Source: Sphingomonas panni
Lineage (GTDB): Bacteria; Pseudomonadota; Alphaproteobacteria; Sphingomonadales; Sphingomonadaceae
DNA: 64,000 bases
Assembly (NCBI RefSeq): GCF_022664435.1
Contig: NZ_JAKREU010000007.1
Location: 1-64,000 of the forward strand
Reading direction: 5' to 3'
Shown: positions 24,768 to 33,525 of the stretch, one piece after another
Numbering within the stretch: the first letter of the stretch is position 1
How the letters are laid out: every line of letters begins with the position of its first letter
Translations under genes and position numbers: made by a program
Notes under the pieces: generated by a model
The model's input: the letters and a program-made list of their open reading frames with translations, nothing else
Told to the model about the DNA's origin: nothing
Database searches by the model: none

Positions 24768-27511
24768 GCGCCACCGTCCAGCAGGGGCGCGAGCAGCACC
24801 AGATTGGCGGTCGCCGCCAGCCCCCATTGCGCGGCGTCGTTGGTCGACACTTCCGCCAGCTCATCGACCGGCTTCAGCACGGCGGGCGGCAGGACCTTCG
24901 TCACGCCGCGCCGCTGGTCGCGGGTCGCACGGTCGCCTGCACCGGTGAACTCGGCCCAGGCCCGCTTTGCCAGCGCCGGGTCTTGCCGTTGGACGGCGGC
25001 ATAGGCGGTGTAGCGTGAATGCGCCTGGGTCAACCCGCGCCCCTTGCCCGCTTCGCCCGTCTTCGCACGGAACGCCGCTTCGGGCGCATTATAGTAGGCG
25101 CAATAATCGAGCCACGCCTCACGGTACGCGGGCACATCGACCAGTTCGAGCAGCTCGGCCATCGTCTCGAATACGCCGAAGACGCCGTTCAGATGGCTCA
25201 TGCTGACATGCTCGCCGCCACCGACGAACCGGCCGGAGGCGAGGTCGAACGGCGCGCCACCCGCGAACCATTGCTTCGGCAGCGCAGCGAGCGACTCCAT
25301 CCCCGCCACGATCCGGTCGCGCCAGCGGGTATCGCGCGTCCGTTCCCATTCGGTCATCCATGCCGCGACCAGCGTTCCCCAGACCGTACCGAACTGCATG
25401 AAGACCTGTCCCGGCGGCAACGGCGCGTCGGCGACGACCGCGCCGGTGCCCCCGGGCGGAGCGTTGCCGCCGACGCGCGCCTCGACCTTGCGGCCGATCT
25501 CGACGTGGCGCAGCGTCTGGTCGCTGTCGACCAGCGCGCGCATCAGGTCGCCGCAGCGCTCGTCGGCGGTCAGGTAATAGAAGACGCGGCGATAGGCGGC
25601 GTTGGAAATACGCGGCTGTTTCGAACTGTCGCCCCAATGCTGCACGCCGTGGCGGGTGCCGAACCCCTTGAACCGGCCGAGATGATAGACATCGACCTCG
25701 CCGGTATGGCGCGTCATCGCCTCTGCCATGCGAAACACGTCGGCGCGGCCAGTGCGCAGATAGGCGTACCAGAGCCACAGGTCGGTCGACAGCTCGCTAT
25801 TATCCCATGCGAAGCCGCCGATATCGTAGCGCCACACATGCCGGTCACCGTCATAGCTGTGCATGACGTCGCCATAGTTCCAGAAGCCGTACCAGCGCCG
25901 CTGCTCGACCTGCCCGATATAGAAGTCCAGCTCGCGCGACGCCCGCGCCTCGACCATGCCGCGCAGCCCCGGACCGGCGGGACCGGCCCGGTCCCAGATG
26001 CCGAAGACCCCGGCGGCGTGGATCGCGGCATTGTCGGGTACCACGCGTGGGGGTGCGGCAAGCTGCGCCGCCATCTCCGCCAGCCGTTCGCGCGGCGGCG
26101 TGGCGGGTAGCGCCCACAGGCGAAACTCGGTCGTCCGCGCGATACCCGTCGCATCGCCCCAACCCGGCTCGAAATCCTCATAGGTGATGTCGAGGCCGAG
26201 ATTCTGGTGGGCGTAATCCGCCATGCCCATGGTGTCGTGATAGAAGCGCAGGTCCATCGCCGGGGCGTCGGGCGCGTGATACCACAAGCTGAAGCGCGCG
26301 GTGTCGCCGGTCGCGCGGGTCACGTCCATCCCGACCGGACAGCGCTGCCAGAAATCATGCATCGCAAAGGCCACGCCACCGCCCGCCCCGCCGACATAGC
26401 CAAGCCCCGCCGCCCGCGTGCCGCCGTCGACATCGATCCAGCCATGACCCGGCCCGGGCCGCTTGGTGATCGTAAAGCCATCGGCATTGGGCTGGCGCAG
26501 GCGGAAATCGCCCCAGGCCGGGATATAATCCAGCTTGTCGCGCACGGTCGCCGCCATGGTCGCCAGCGGCGGGACGGCGCGGCCGGCGACCTGCGCCGCC
26601 CGAAACGCCGCGCCCGGATCGCGACGCAGCCCGGTCAGCGGGCGGACCGCTTCCGCCCACAGCCCCCCGTCCTGCCCGGCGAAGCGGACATGGCGATCGA
26701 CCAGCGCATCGTGCATCGGCACGTCGCCGTGTAGCCCCAATCCCCGGATGAAGCGATGCGCCGGATCGCCGTCGAAGATCAGGCTATGGACGATCCGCAC
26801 CGAAGCCGATCCGGCATGGAAATAAAGCCGCAGCGAAAAGGGCAGCCATTGCTCGCCCTCCCCCTCATGCCGGCCCTCGACCCGGATGACGGCGCGGATC
26901 GGGCCGTCCTGTTCGACCACCGCCCGCTCGATCCGTCCGGCGTAGCGCAGCAGCCGCGCCGGGTCCCCGCCGTCATCCTCCGACCGGTCGAGCGCGGTGG
27001 CGGTCAACGCGACATTGCCCATCACGGTCGTACCGCCGGTCATCGCCTGCCGGATGATGGCCGTCCCCTGCCGCCCGACGATCCAGACGGTTTCGCCGAC
27101 GATGACGGTCAGCGCGTCCGCTGCTTCCCGGACCTGTACCGTGGCGGCAGACGCGCGGCCCCGTCCGGCCTCGACGCGCAGCGCGGCGGCGCGGGCCGCA
27201 TCGGCGGGGGCGGCGTGGCCGGTCCATTTGATCGACCCGTCCGGCCACCATGCGAGCGGCCAGCTCTGCAGCGCCCCGCCCCCGGCCAGCCGATAGTCGC
27301 GCGCCAGCCGCGTCCCGCGTGGCCAAGGCTGGCCCCAGGTCACACCGTCATGGCGTTCGGGTGGCGCGCCGTCGAGCCAGTTCGCACAGCCGACCGCGCC
27401 CGTCGCGTTGCGGAACGCCGCTGTGGACGGTGCGGTGGTCGCTGCATCGGCCGGCACGACGACCGCCGCCGAACTTGCCATCAGGAAGGTTCTGCGATCC
27501 AAACCGATCAT
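24764..27511 (-). CDS. Exo-rhamnogalacturonan lyase family protein (PL26-like)
   Basis: A 915-residue exported protein. The N-terminus LDRRTFLMASSAAVVVPADA is a Tat-type signal. An N-terminal RIFT-barrel-like domain (PWPRGTRLARDYRL, WWPDGSIKWTGHAA), a central beta domain and a C-terminal (alpha/alpha) barrel (WDNSELSTDLWLWYAYLRTG, FGTRHGVQHWGDSSKQPR, YYLTADERCGD) correspond to the PcRGLX/YetA-like architecture of family PL26. Such enzymes release unsaturated GalA-Rha disaccharide from the chain end, complementing the endo-acting PL11. Its upstream region carries candidate operator site 5. Confidence 0.85.
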   Translation of the reverse strand: MIGLDRRTFLMASSAAVVVPADAATTAPSTAAFRNATGAVGCANWLDGAPPERHDGVTWGQPWPRGTRLARDYRLAGGGALQSWPLAWWPDGSIKWTGHAAPADAARAAALRVEAGRGRASAATVQVREAADALTVIVGETVWIVGRQGTAIIRQAMTGGTTVMGNVALTATALDRSEDDGGDPARLLRYAGRIERAVVEQDGPIRAVIRVEGRHEGEGEQWLPFSLRLYFHAGSASVRIVHSLIFDGDPAHRFIRGLGLHGDVPMHDALVDRHVRFAGQDGGLWAEAVRPLTGLRRDPGAAFRAAQVAGRAVPPLATMAATVRDKLDYIPAWGDFRLRQPNADGFTITKRPGPGHGWIDVDGGTRAAGLGYVGGAGGGVAFAMHDFWQRCPVGMDVTRATGDTARFSLWYHAPDAPAMDLRFYHDTMGMADYAHQNLGLDITYEDFEPGWGDATGIARTTEFRLWALPATPPRERLAEMAAQLAAPPRVVPDNAAIHAAGVFGIWDRAGPAGPGLRGMVEARASRELDFYIGQVEQRRWYGFWNYGDVMHSYDGDRHVWRYDIGGFAWDNSELSTDLWLWYAYLRTGRADVFRMAEAMTRHTGEVDVYHLGRFKGFGTRHGVQHWGDSSKQPRISNAAYRRVFYYLTADERCGDLMRALVDSDQTLRHVEIGRKVEARVGGNAPPGGTGAVVADAPLPPGQVFMQFGTVWGTLVAAWMTEWERTRDTRWRDRIVAGMESLAALPKQWFAGGAPFDLASGRFVGGGEHVSMSHLNGVFGVFETMAELLELVDVPAYREAWLDYCAYYNAPEAAFRAKTGEAGKGRGLTQAHSRYTAYAAVQRQDPALAKRAWAEFTGAGDRATRDQRRGVTKVLPPAVLKPVDELAEVSTNDAAQWGLAATANLVLLAPLLDGGA

Positions 27512-27539
27512 AGGGCACGCTCCGAAATATGGAATTATT

Positions 27540-27554
27540 TGCCATATTATGGAA
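27540..27554. promoter_or_regulatory. Candidate IclR-type operator, site 5
   Basis: TGCCATATTATGGAA lies 28 bp upstream of the PL26 start and 196 bp upstream of lldD. Its halves CCATA and TATGG are mirror images. A further half site, ATATGGAAT, is about 5 bp to the left. Confidence 0.5.
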
Positions 27555-27750
27555 AACGTGACACAGCGTCAAAGCCTTCATGCCCGTGCCGAACGGGCGT
27601 AAGGCGTCGGCGACCAACCGCATTCCGGCAGGACCATGGACGGCGAAGTTTGACAGATGCGCCTGCGCTCCGCGACATGTTCCGCAGGACATGCCCGGCC
27701 GCACGATGCACTCTTCGCTTTCCTGACCCTCCGCAGCTAGGACCCTTGCC

Positions 27751-28893
27751 ATGATCGTGTCCGCGCCCACCGATTTCCGCGCCGTCGCGCGCCGCCGCCT
27801 GCCGCCGTTCCTGTTCCACTATATCGACGGAGGAGCCTATGCCGAACATACGCTGCGGCGGAACGTCGACGACCTGTCCGACGTGGCGTTGCGCCAGCGG
27901 GTGCTGCGCGACGTCGGCGATCTCAGCCTCGAAACCGAGCTGTTCGGTCAGCGCATGGCGATGCCGGTGGTGCTGGCGCCGGTCGGGCTGACCGGCATGT
28001 ATGCGCGGCGGGGGGAGGCGCAGGCAGCGCGCGCCGCCGCCGCGAAGGGCGTGCCCTTCACCCTGTCGACCGTTTCCGTCTGCGCGATCCGCGAGGTGCA
28101 GGACGCCTCGCCCGCGCCGATCTGGTTCCAGCTTTATGTGCTGAAGGACCGGGGGTTCATGCGCGACGCACTGGAACGCGCACGGGCGGCGGGGGTGACG
28201 ACCCTGGTCTTCACCGTCGACATGCCGGTGCCCGGCGCACGCTACCGCGATGCGCATTCGGGCATGTCCGGCCGCGGCGCACCGCTGCGCCGGATGATAC
28301 AGGCCGCGACCCATCCGCGCTGGGCATGGGATGTCGGGCTGCACGGGCGGCCGCACGATCTGGGTAACATCTCTACCTATCGCGGCATGCCGACGGCGCT
28401 GGCCGATTATATCGGCTGGCTGGGCGCGAATTTCGATCCGTCGATTTCGTGGCGCGACCTCGAATGGATTCGCGATTTCTGGATGGGGCCGATGATCATC
28501 AAGGGCATTCTGGACGCCGACGATGCGCGCGACGCGGTCCGTTTCGGAGCGGACGGGATCGTGGTGTCCAACCATGGCGGGCGACAGCTCGACGGCGTGC
28601 TGTCCACCGCGCGCGCTTTGCCCGCCATCGCCGATGCGGTGAAGGGCGAGATCAAGATCCTTGCGGATTCGGGCATCCGGTCCGGGCTGGACGTGGTGCG
28701 GATGCTGGCGCTGGGGGCCGATGCGACGATGATCGGCCGTGCCTTTATCTATGCGCTGGCCGCCGCGGGCGAGGCCGGCGTCACCCGGTTGCTCAACCTG
28801 TTCGACAGCGAGATGCGGGTCGCCATGGCGCTGACCGGGGCGCGGTCGATCGCGGAGATCGACCGGTCGAGCCTGGTCGACGCGCCCCGGTAA
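27751..28893 (+). CDS. lldD: FMN-dependent L-lactate dehydrogenase (LldD)
   Basis: A 380-residue alpha-hydroxy-acid dehydrogenase that agrees with E. coli LldD, as I know it, over its full length: [81 protein letters not shown] (active-site H and R) and [20 protein letters not shown]. It oxidises L-lactate to pyruvate at the inner membrane, passing electrons to quinone. Its place here makes sense because the rhamnose diketo-hydrolase route yields L-lactate. No lactate permease or LldR is adjacent. It ends 6 nt before the convergent TonB receptor gene. Confidence 0.93.
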   Translation: MIVSAPTDFRAVARRRLPPFLFHYIDGGAYAEHTLRRNVDDLSDVALRQRVLRDVGDLSLETELFGQRMAMPVVLAPVGLTGMYARRGEAQAARAAAAKGVPFTLSTVSVCAIREVQDASPAPIWFQLYVLKDRGFMRDALERARAAGVTTLVFTVDMPVPGARYRDAHSGMSGRGAPLRRMIQAATHPRWAWDVGLHGRPHDLGNISTYRGMPTALADYIGWLGANFDPSISWRDLEWIRDFWMGPMIIKGILDADDARDAVRFGADGIVVSNHGGRQLDGVLSTARALPAIADAVKGEIKILADSGIRSGLDVVRMLALGADATMIGRAFIYALAAAGEAGVTRLLNLFDSEMRVAMALTGARSIAEIDRSSLVDAPR

Positions 28894-28899
28894 CCGTCG

Positions 28900-31137
28900 T
28901 CAGAATGCGCGCCGCAGCGTCACCGTCACCTCGCGCGGGGCGACGGGGTAACCGATCGCGGCCACGCTGCCGGTGTTGAAGCGGCGGTCGGTCAGGTTGG
29001 TCGCCGCCAGTATCACCGTCCACGGGCCATCGGCATAGCTCAACTGCGCATTCGCCTGCTGCGCATCGGTCACCCGGTGCTGCGGTTCGTTGCACAGCGC
29101 GATATTATAGGGCGAGGCGCCGCTATAATCCCCGCCCAGCCGCCAGCCGCCGCGCACCACCGCCCCGCGCAGTTGATAACGGACCGCCGGGGTAAAGCGC
29201 AGGTCGAGGTCGCGTTCGTTCGCGACGAATGCGGTGCAGCCGGGACTGCTCTTCAACCGGGTGAACCGATCCGCCAGCGTCGCGACCCAGCCGCCGACCT
29301 CCAGCCACGGCAGCGGCCGCGCACTCGCTTCGACCTCCAGCCCCTGGATACGCGCATCGCCGACATTCTGGCGAAAGATTTCGGGCGGCGCTCCGGCACG
29401 CGCGGCTGAAAAGGCGATATCGCTGTAATCGCTGATGAAATAATCGACGTCCCAGCGCAGCCGCCCATCGGCGGCGCTACCCTTCGCGCCGACTTCGTAG
29501 GTCCATACCCGCTCAGGCGCGATGGCAGCCTGCCGGTTCAGCACGAAGTCGATATTGCGGGCGCGCCCGTCGAAGCTGCCGCTGCGAAACCCCTTTGCGG
29601 CGGACGCATAGGCCAGCACGCCGCCCTCTTCCGGCCCCATCCGGTAGTCGACCGCCACACGCGGCGACAGGTCGCGCCACGACTGCGCGATACGGCGTTC
29701 CGCCCGGCGACCATCGGGGAGGATCAGCACCGTGTCGGGCGCGGTCAGGAACTGTACGTCATAGCGCTTGCGCTCATCGGTCCAGCGCGCGCCGAGCGTC
29801 AGGCGCGCCCGCGCGCCGACATGGCCGGTGGCGGAGGTAAAGGCCGACCAGCTATCGGTGTCGAGCGCCGGGCGATAGGGCGACCAGGTGCCGCTGGTCC
29901 CCGACCCGCGCGATGGCGCGGCGAAGAAATCATCGGTGCGGTAGCGCGCGGCGGTGCCCGCCGGCGTCGCGAAGCTGATCGCGGTCAGCTGGTCGTTATG
30001 TTCGTGGAAATAATAGCCGCCGGCCAGCCAGTCGATCCGCCCGCCAAGGGCGTGGCCAGCCAGAGTGAACTCCTGGCTGACGCTGTGCTGGCGCTGGTCC
30101 TGCAACAGGATGACCGCCGTTCCGCCGCCCGGCGGGTTCGCCGTCTGGTCGAACCCGATCCGCGACCGCAGGCTGCGCCAGCCGGTGATCGACGTCAGCC
30201 TCGTGTCCCCGCCCAGCGCATAATCCGCGCGCAACGATGCGCCGCCGCTATCGGTCTTGTTCAGCGGCATCGTGTCCGCCGACCGGAACCGGTCGATATC
30301 GCCGTCGCGCTCGCGAAACACGTTGGTGAAGCGTCCCGGCCGATCGGGATCGGGCAGGAACTGCTGCGGGAAGCGCGGCGTCGAGCGTTCGCGGGTGATA
30401 TCGGCGGTCGCGAACAATGTCAGCCGGTCGGTGGGCGTCCACGACAGGCTCGCCCGGCCGCCCTGCACATCCTGTCCGTTGACGACGGCGCCGTCGGTCA
30501 GGTTCCGGCCCCAGCCGCGCTGGTTGCGCGAAAGGCCCGACAGGCGCAGCGCGGCGTTGCTCGACAGCGGCAGGTTGATCGTCCCGCGCGCATCGACCCG
30601 GCGATAGCTGCCGATGGTCAGGTCGGCGATGCCGTTCACGCCGTCGGTGGTCGGTCGCTTCGTCGCGACCTTGATCGCGCCGCCCGACGTGTTGCGGCCA
30701 TAAAGGGTACCCTGCGGCCCGCGCAGCACCTCCACCCGTTCGACATCGATCAGGTCGAGCAGCGATCCGGTGGCGCGCGGCAACAGCACGTCGTCGACAT
30801 AGATGCCGACCGGCGGGTCGTTGGTGAAGATCGAATCCCCCTCCCCCACCCCGCGCAGGAACACCAACGCGCCCGAGGTCGTGCCGAAATTGCGCGCGAG
30901 ATACAGGTTGGGCACATTGGCCCCCAGCCGGTCGAGGCTGCGGATATCCTGATCGTCCAGCCGCGCGGCATCCAGCACCGTCGCCGCGATCGGCACGTCG
31001 CTCGCCGGTTCCTCGCGGCGCTGCGCGGTCACGACGATATCGCTGTCGGCGGCGGTGCGATCCTGCGCCCCGGCCGGTACGGAGACGAGGAGCAGGGCGG
31101 ACCCGAAGGCCCATCGGGAAACAAGACTGTCGGTCAT
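28900..31137 (-). CDS. TonB-dependent receptor
   Basis: A 745-residue outer-membrane receptor. The signal peptide runs to about residue 24 (SVPAGAQ); the TonB-box region is SDIVVTAQRREE; the plug has YVDDVLLPRATGSLLDLIDV, VEVLRGPQGTLYGRNTSGGA and KRPTTDG; the barrel ends VTLRRAF. This is the smaller FecA/iron- or vitamin-type plug common in sphingomonads and differs in style from the receptor at 20,838. Its ligand is unknown; position at the edge of the RG-I locus suggests, but does not show, a role in oligosaccharide uptake. No copy of the shared operator motif is visible in the 292 bp upstream, which carry no gene, only GC-rich inverted segments. Confidence 0.85.
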   Translation of the reverse strand: MTDSLVSRWAFGSALLLVSVPAGAQDRTAADSDIVVTAQRREEPASDVPIAATVLDAARLDDQDIRSLDRLGANVPNLYLARNFGTTSGALVFLRGVGEGDSIFTNDPPVGIYVDDVLLPRATGSLLDLIDVERVEVLRGPQGTLYGRNTSGGAIKVATKRPTTDGVNGIADLTIGSYRRVDARGTINLPLSSNAALRLSGLSRNQRGWGRNLTDGAVVNGQDVQGGRASLSWTPTDRLTLFATADITRERSTPRFPQQFLPDPDRPGRFTNVFRERDGDIDRFRSADTMPLNKTDSGGASLRADYALGGDTRLTSITGWRSLRSRIGFDQTANPPGGGTAVILLQDQRQHSVSQEFTLAGHALGGRIDWLAGGYYFHEHNDQLTAISFATPAGTAARYRTDDFFAAPSRGSGTSGTWSPYRPALDTDSWSAFTSATGHVGARARLTLGARWTDERKRYDVQFLTAPDTVLILPDGRRAERRIAQSWRDLSPRVAVDYRMGPEEGGVLAYASAAKGFRSGSFDGRARNIDFVLNRQAAIAPERVWTYEVGAKGSAADGRLRWDVDYFISDYSDIAFSAARAGAPPEIFRQNVGDARIQGLEVEASARPLPWLEVGGWVATLADRFTRLKSSPGCTAFVANERDLDLRFTPAVRYQLRGAVVRGGWRLGGDYSGASPYNIALCNEPQHRVTDAQQANAQLSYADGPWTVILAATNLTDRRFNTGSVAAIGYPVAPREVTVTLRRAF

Positions 31138-31429
31138 TCGTGAATTCAACCCTGGGCCATCGCTGCAAGGGGGCGGATCACCGTCCAGCGCCCCCCTTCC
31201 GCCCGCCCTTGATCCAGGAGGATGCATTCTGTCCAGTGGGCGGGCGGTTCGGTGCAGGATGGCAGGGTCGGTAGGTGCTACGCTGGCGAGTAACCCGACT
31301 GTCGTGCGATCGGCGCGATAGCGGGCCTTGGCATCCGAAATGACTGCCGCCGGACAACCGTTTGTCGCCGCCGGGGCGGCGGTATCGTCGCATGTGCGAG
31401 ACGCACCGCCACGTCGCCCCGGCAGTTCC

Positions 31430-32446
31430 TTACGCGCGATAGCCGCTTTGCCGTTCGAGCATCCAGCCGGGATATTCCGCCGGCAGCTTGGTCACCGCAT
31501 CGAGCGCGGCGAGATCGTCCGCGTCGAGCGACACCTGTGTCGCGGCGATATTATCGGCGAGCTGTTCGACCCGCTTGGCCCCGACGATGACGCTCGTCAC
31601 CACCGGCTGATGGAGCAGCCAGGCGAGCGCGACCTGTGCGACGGTGCAGCCCTTCGCCTCGGCGATGCGCCGCATCTCCACGAGTGCCGCCGAACCGCGG
31701 GTGCGGTCGACCGGCGGGAAGTCGAAGGTGGCGCGCCGGCCGTCCGAGCCCAAGCCCTCGCCGTCATATTTGCCCGACAGATAGCCGCCGGCGAGCGGGC
31801 TCCACACCATCAGCCCGATCTTCTCGGACCGAAGCATCGGCACGATCTCGCGCTCCAGATCGCGACCGACCAGGGTGTAATAGGCCTGCAGCGACAGGAT
31901 CGGTGCCAGCCGCCGCGCCTCGGCGATGCCGACCGCCTTGACCACCTGCCACGCCGCCCAGTTGGACAAGCCGAGATAGCGGACATGGCCGTGGCGGACG
32001 AGCGTGTCGAGCGCCTCCAGCGTCTCCTCGATCGGCGTCGCCGGGTCGAAGCCATGGATCTGATAGAGGTCGATATGGTCCAGCCCGAGCCGCCGGAGGC
32101 TCTGCTTGCACTGGCTGACGATGTGGCCGCGCGAAGCGCCGCGTGCGTTGGGACCGTCGCCCATCGGCCCCAGCACCTTGGTCGCGACCACGACATCGTC
32201 GCGCGCGACGCCGAGGTTCCTGAGCGACTGGCCTAGGATGCGCTCGCTCTCGCCGTCGGCATAGACGTTGGCGGTGTCGATGAAGTTGATGCCGGCGTCG
32301 AGCGCGGTCTTCACCAGCGTGTCGGCCTCCTCCTGCCGGAGCTGGCCGATCTGCCCCCACATGCCTTCGCTGCCGCCGAAGGTCATGGTGCCAAGGCAGA
32401 GTTCGGACACGAACAGGCCGCTATGGCCAATTTGACGCATACGCAT
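31430..32446 (-). CDS. Aldo/keto reductase
   Basis: A 338-residue NADPH-dependent aldo/keto reductase with a TIM barrel. The motifs are INFIDTANVYADGESE (catalytic D and Y), ATKVLGPMG (catalytic K), LDHIDLYQIHGFD (catalytic H), LGLSNWAAWQ and SVIVGAKRVEQLADN (cofactor binding). The start ATG at 32446 has AGGAG 9 nt upstream. The gene is divergent from an AraC-type regulator, an arrangement common for stress-related reductases of this group; a role in aldehyde detoxification is plausible, but the substrate cannot be told. It is separated from the RG-I locus by a 292-bp gap. Confidence 0.88.
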   Translation of the reverse strand: MRMRQIGHSGLFVSELCLGTMTFGGSEGMWGQIGQLRQEEADTLVKTALDAGINFIDTANVYADGESERILGQSLRNLGVARDDVVVATKVLGPMGDGPNARGASRGHIVSQCKQSLRRLGLDHIDLYQIHGFDPATPIEETLEALDTLVRHGHVRYLGLSNWAAWQVVKAVGIAEARRLAPILSLQAYYTLVGRDLEREIVPMLRSEKIGLMVWSPLAGGYLSGKYDGEGLGSDGRRATFDFPPVDRTRGSAALVEMRRIAEAKGCTVAQVALAWLLHQPVVTSVIVGAKRVEQLADNIAATQVSLDADDLAALDAVTKLPAEYPGWMLERQSGYRA

Positions 32447-32597
32447 GGGGTCGTTCTCCTGATGGGATCGGATGCATGGGAGATAGTCGCCGAGCGCGCG
32501 GCGTCGCGACGCCGATCCGATCAATATTCTGCCCGATCCTATCAAGGTGTCGCGCTGGCCCGTGCATCGACGCGGATCACGCACTAACTTGCGGCCG

Positions 32598-33494
32598 ATG
32601 ACGACGCTGACCGACCTTGCCCCGCTGATCGAGCGCCACTGGTTCGCACATGGCCGCGAGACGCCGATCGACGGGCTGCTGCTCACCCGCGCGGAGACGC
32701 CGAGCGGCATCATCCGCTCGGTCTACCGCCCGTCTTTCTGCCTCGTGGTGCAGGGTGCGAAGACGACGATGCTGGGCGAGACACCCTATCGCTACGCCGC
32801 CGGCCAATGCCTGCTCGCCTCGGTCGACCTGCCGGTGACGGCGCGGATCACGCAGGCGTCCCACGAGGCGCCCTATCTCGCGCTCTCGTTGGCGATCGAT
32901 CCGGCGACGGTCACCGAACTGCTCGCCGAACAGGCCGGGGCGCTGGCCGATGCACCCGCCTTCGCCGCCCTCTCCACTGCCGATCACGATCCCACGCTGT
33001 GCGATCCTCTCAGGCGGCTGCTCGACCTGCTCGATGCCCCACGCGATGCGCAGGTGCTCGCGCCGTTGGTCCGGCGCGAGATCGTCTGGCGGCTGCTTGG
33101 TGGCGCCCTGGGACCGGCGCTGCGCCAGATCGGGCTCGCCGACACCCACGCCGCCCGCATCGGTCGCGCCACCGCCCACATCCGCGACCATTATACCGAG
33201 ACGCTGCGCGTCGCCGATCTGGCGGCGCTAGCCGGCATGAGTGTCCCCGGCTTCCACCGCCACTTCAAGGCGGTGACGACCATGACGCCGGTGCAGTTCC
33301 AGAAGCAGGTGCGATTGCAGGAGGCCCGCCGCCGGCTGATCGCCGCCGAGGAGGTCACGCGCGTCGGCTTCGCCATCGGCTATGAAAGCCTGTCGCAGTT
33401 CAGCCGCGACTATCGCCGGCTGTTCGGCGCGCCCCCGGGCCGGGATGCCGCCGCGGTCCGGGCGCAACTCGTGCCGGAACCGGCGCTGCCCTAA
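32598..33494 (+). CDS. AraC-family transcriptional regulator
   Basis: A 298-residue regulator with an N-terminal AraC-type cupin domain (GIIRSVYRPSFCLVVQGAKT, the AraC_N pattern of the YqhC type) and a C-terminal pair of helix-turn-helix motifs (about 195-290: LRVADLAALAGMSVPGFHRH and TRVGFAIGYESLSQFSRDYR). It probably activates the divergent aldo/keto reductase gene, as YqhC does for yqhD/dkgA. The ATG at 32598 gives the expected length. Its stop codon is embedded in the palindrome that precedes the next gene. Confidence 0.88.
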   Translation: MTTLTDLAPLIERHWFAHGRETPIDGLLLTRAETPSGIIRSVYRPSFCLVVQGAKTTMLGETPYRYAAGQCLLASVDLPVTARITQASHEAPYLALSLAIDPATVTELLAEQAGALADAPAFAALSTADHDPTLCDPLRRLLDLLDAPRDAQVLAPLVRREIVWRLLGGALGPALRQIGLADTHAARIGRATAHIRDHYTETLRVADLAALAGMSVPGFHRHFKAVTTMTPVQFQKQVRLQEARRRLIAAEEVTRVGFAIGYESLSQFSRDYRRLFGAPPGRDAAAVRAQLVPEPALP

Positions 33495-33517
33495 TACTTG
33501 ACTCCGTCAAGTATTAG
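33491..33517. promoter_or_regulatory. Perfect 12-bp inverted repeat, probable MarR operator
   Basis: CTAATACTTGAC and GTCAAGTATTAG are exact reverse complements separated by TCC. The element covers the araC stop codon and ends 8 bp before the MarR-GNAT start. It is AT-rich and not followed by a T tract, so it is more likely an autoregulatory operator than a terminator. Confidence 0.7.
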
Positions 33518-33525
33518 GGTCCAGC

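Noticed and set aside
33491..33517. The palindrome as a terminator of the AraC gene
   Set aside because: It is AT-rich, overlaps the stop codon, and is followed by GGGTCC rather than a T run.
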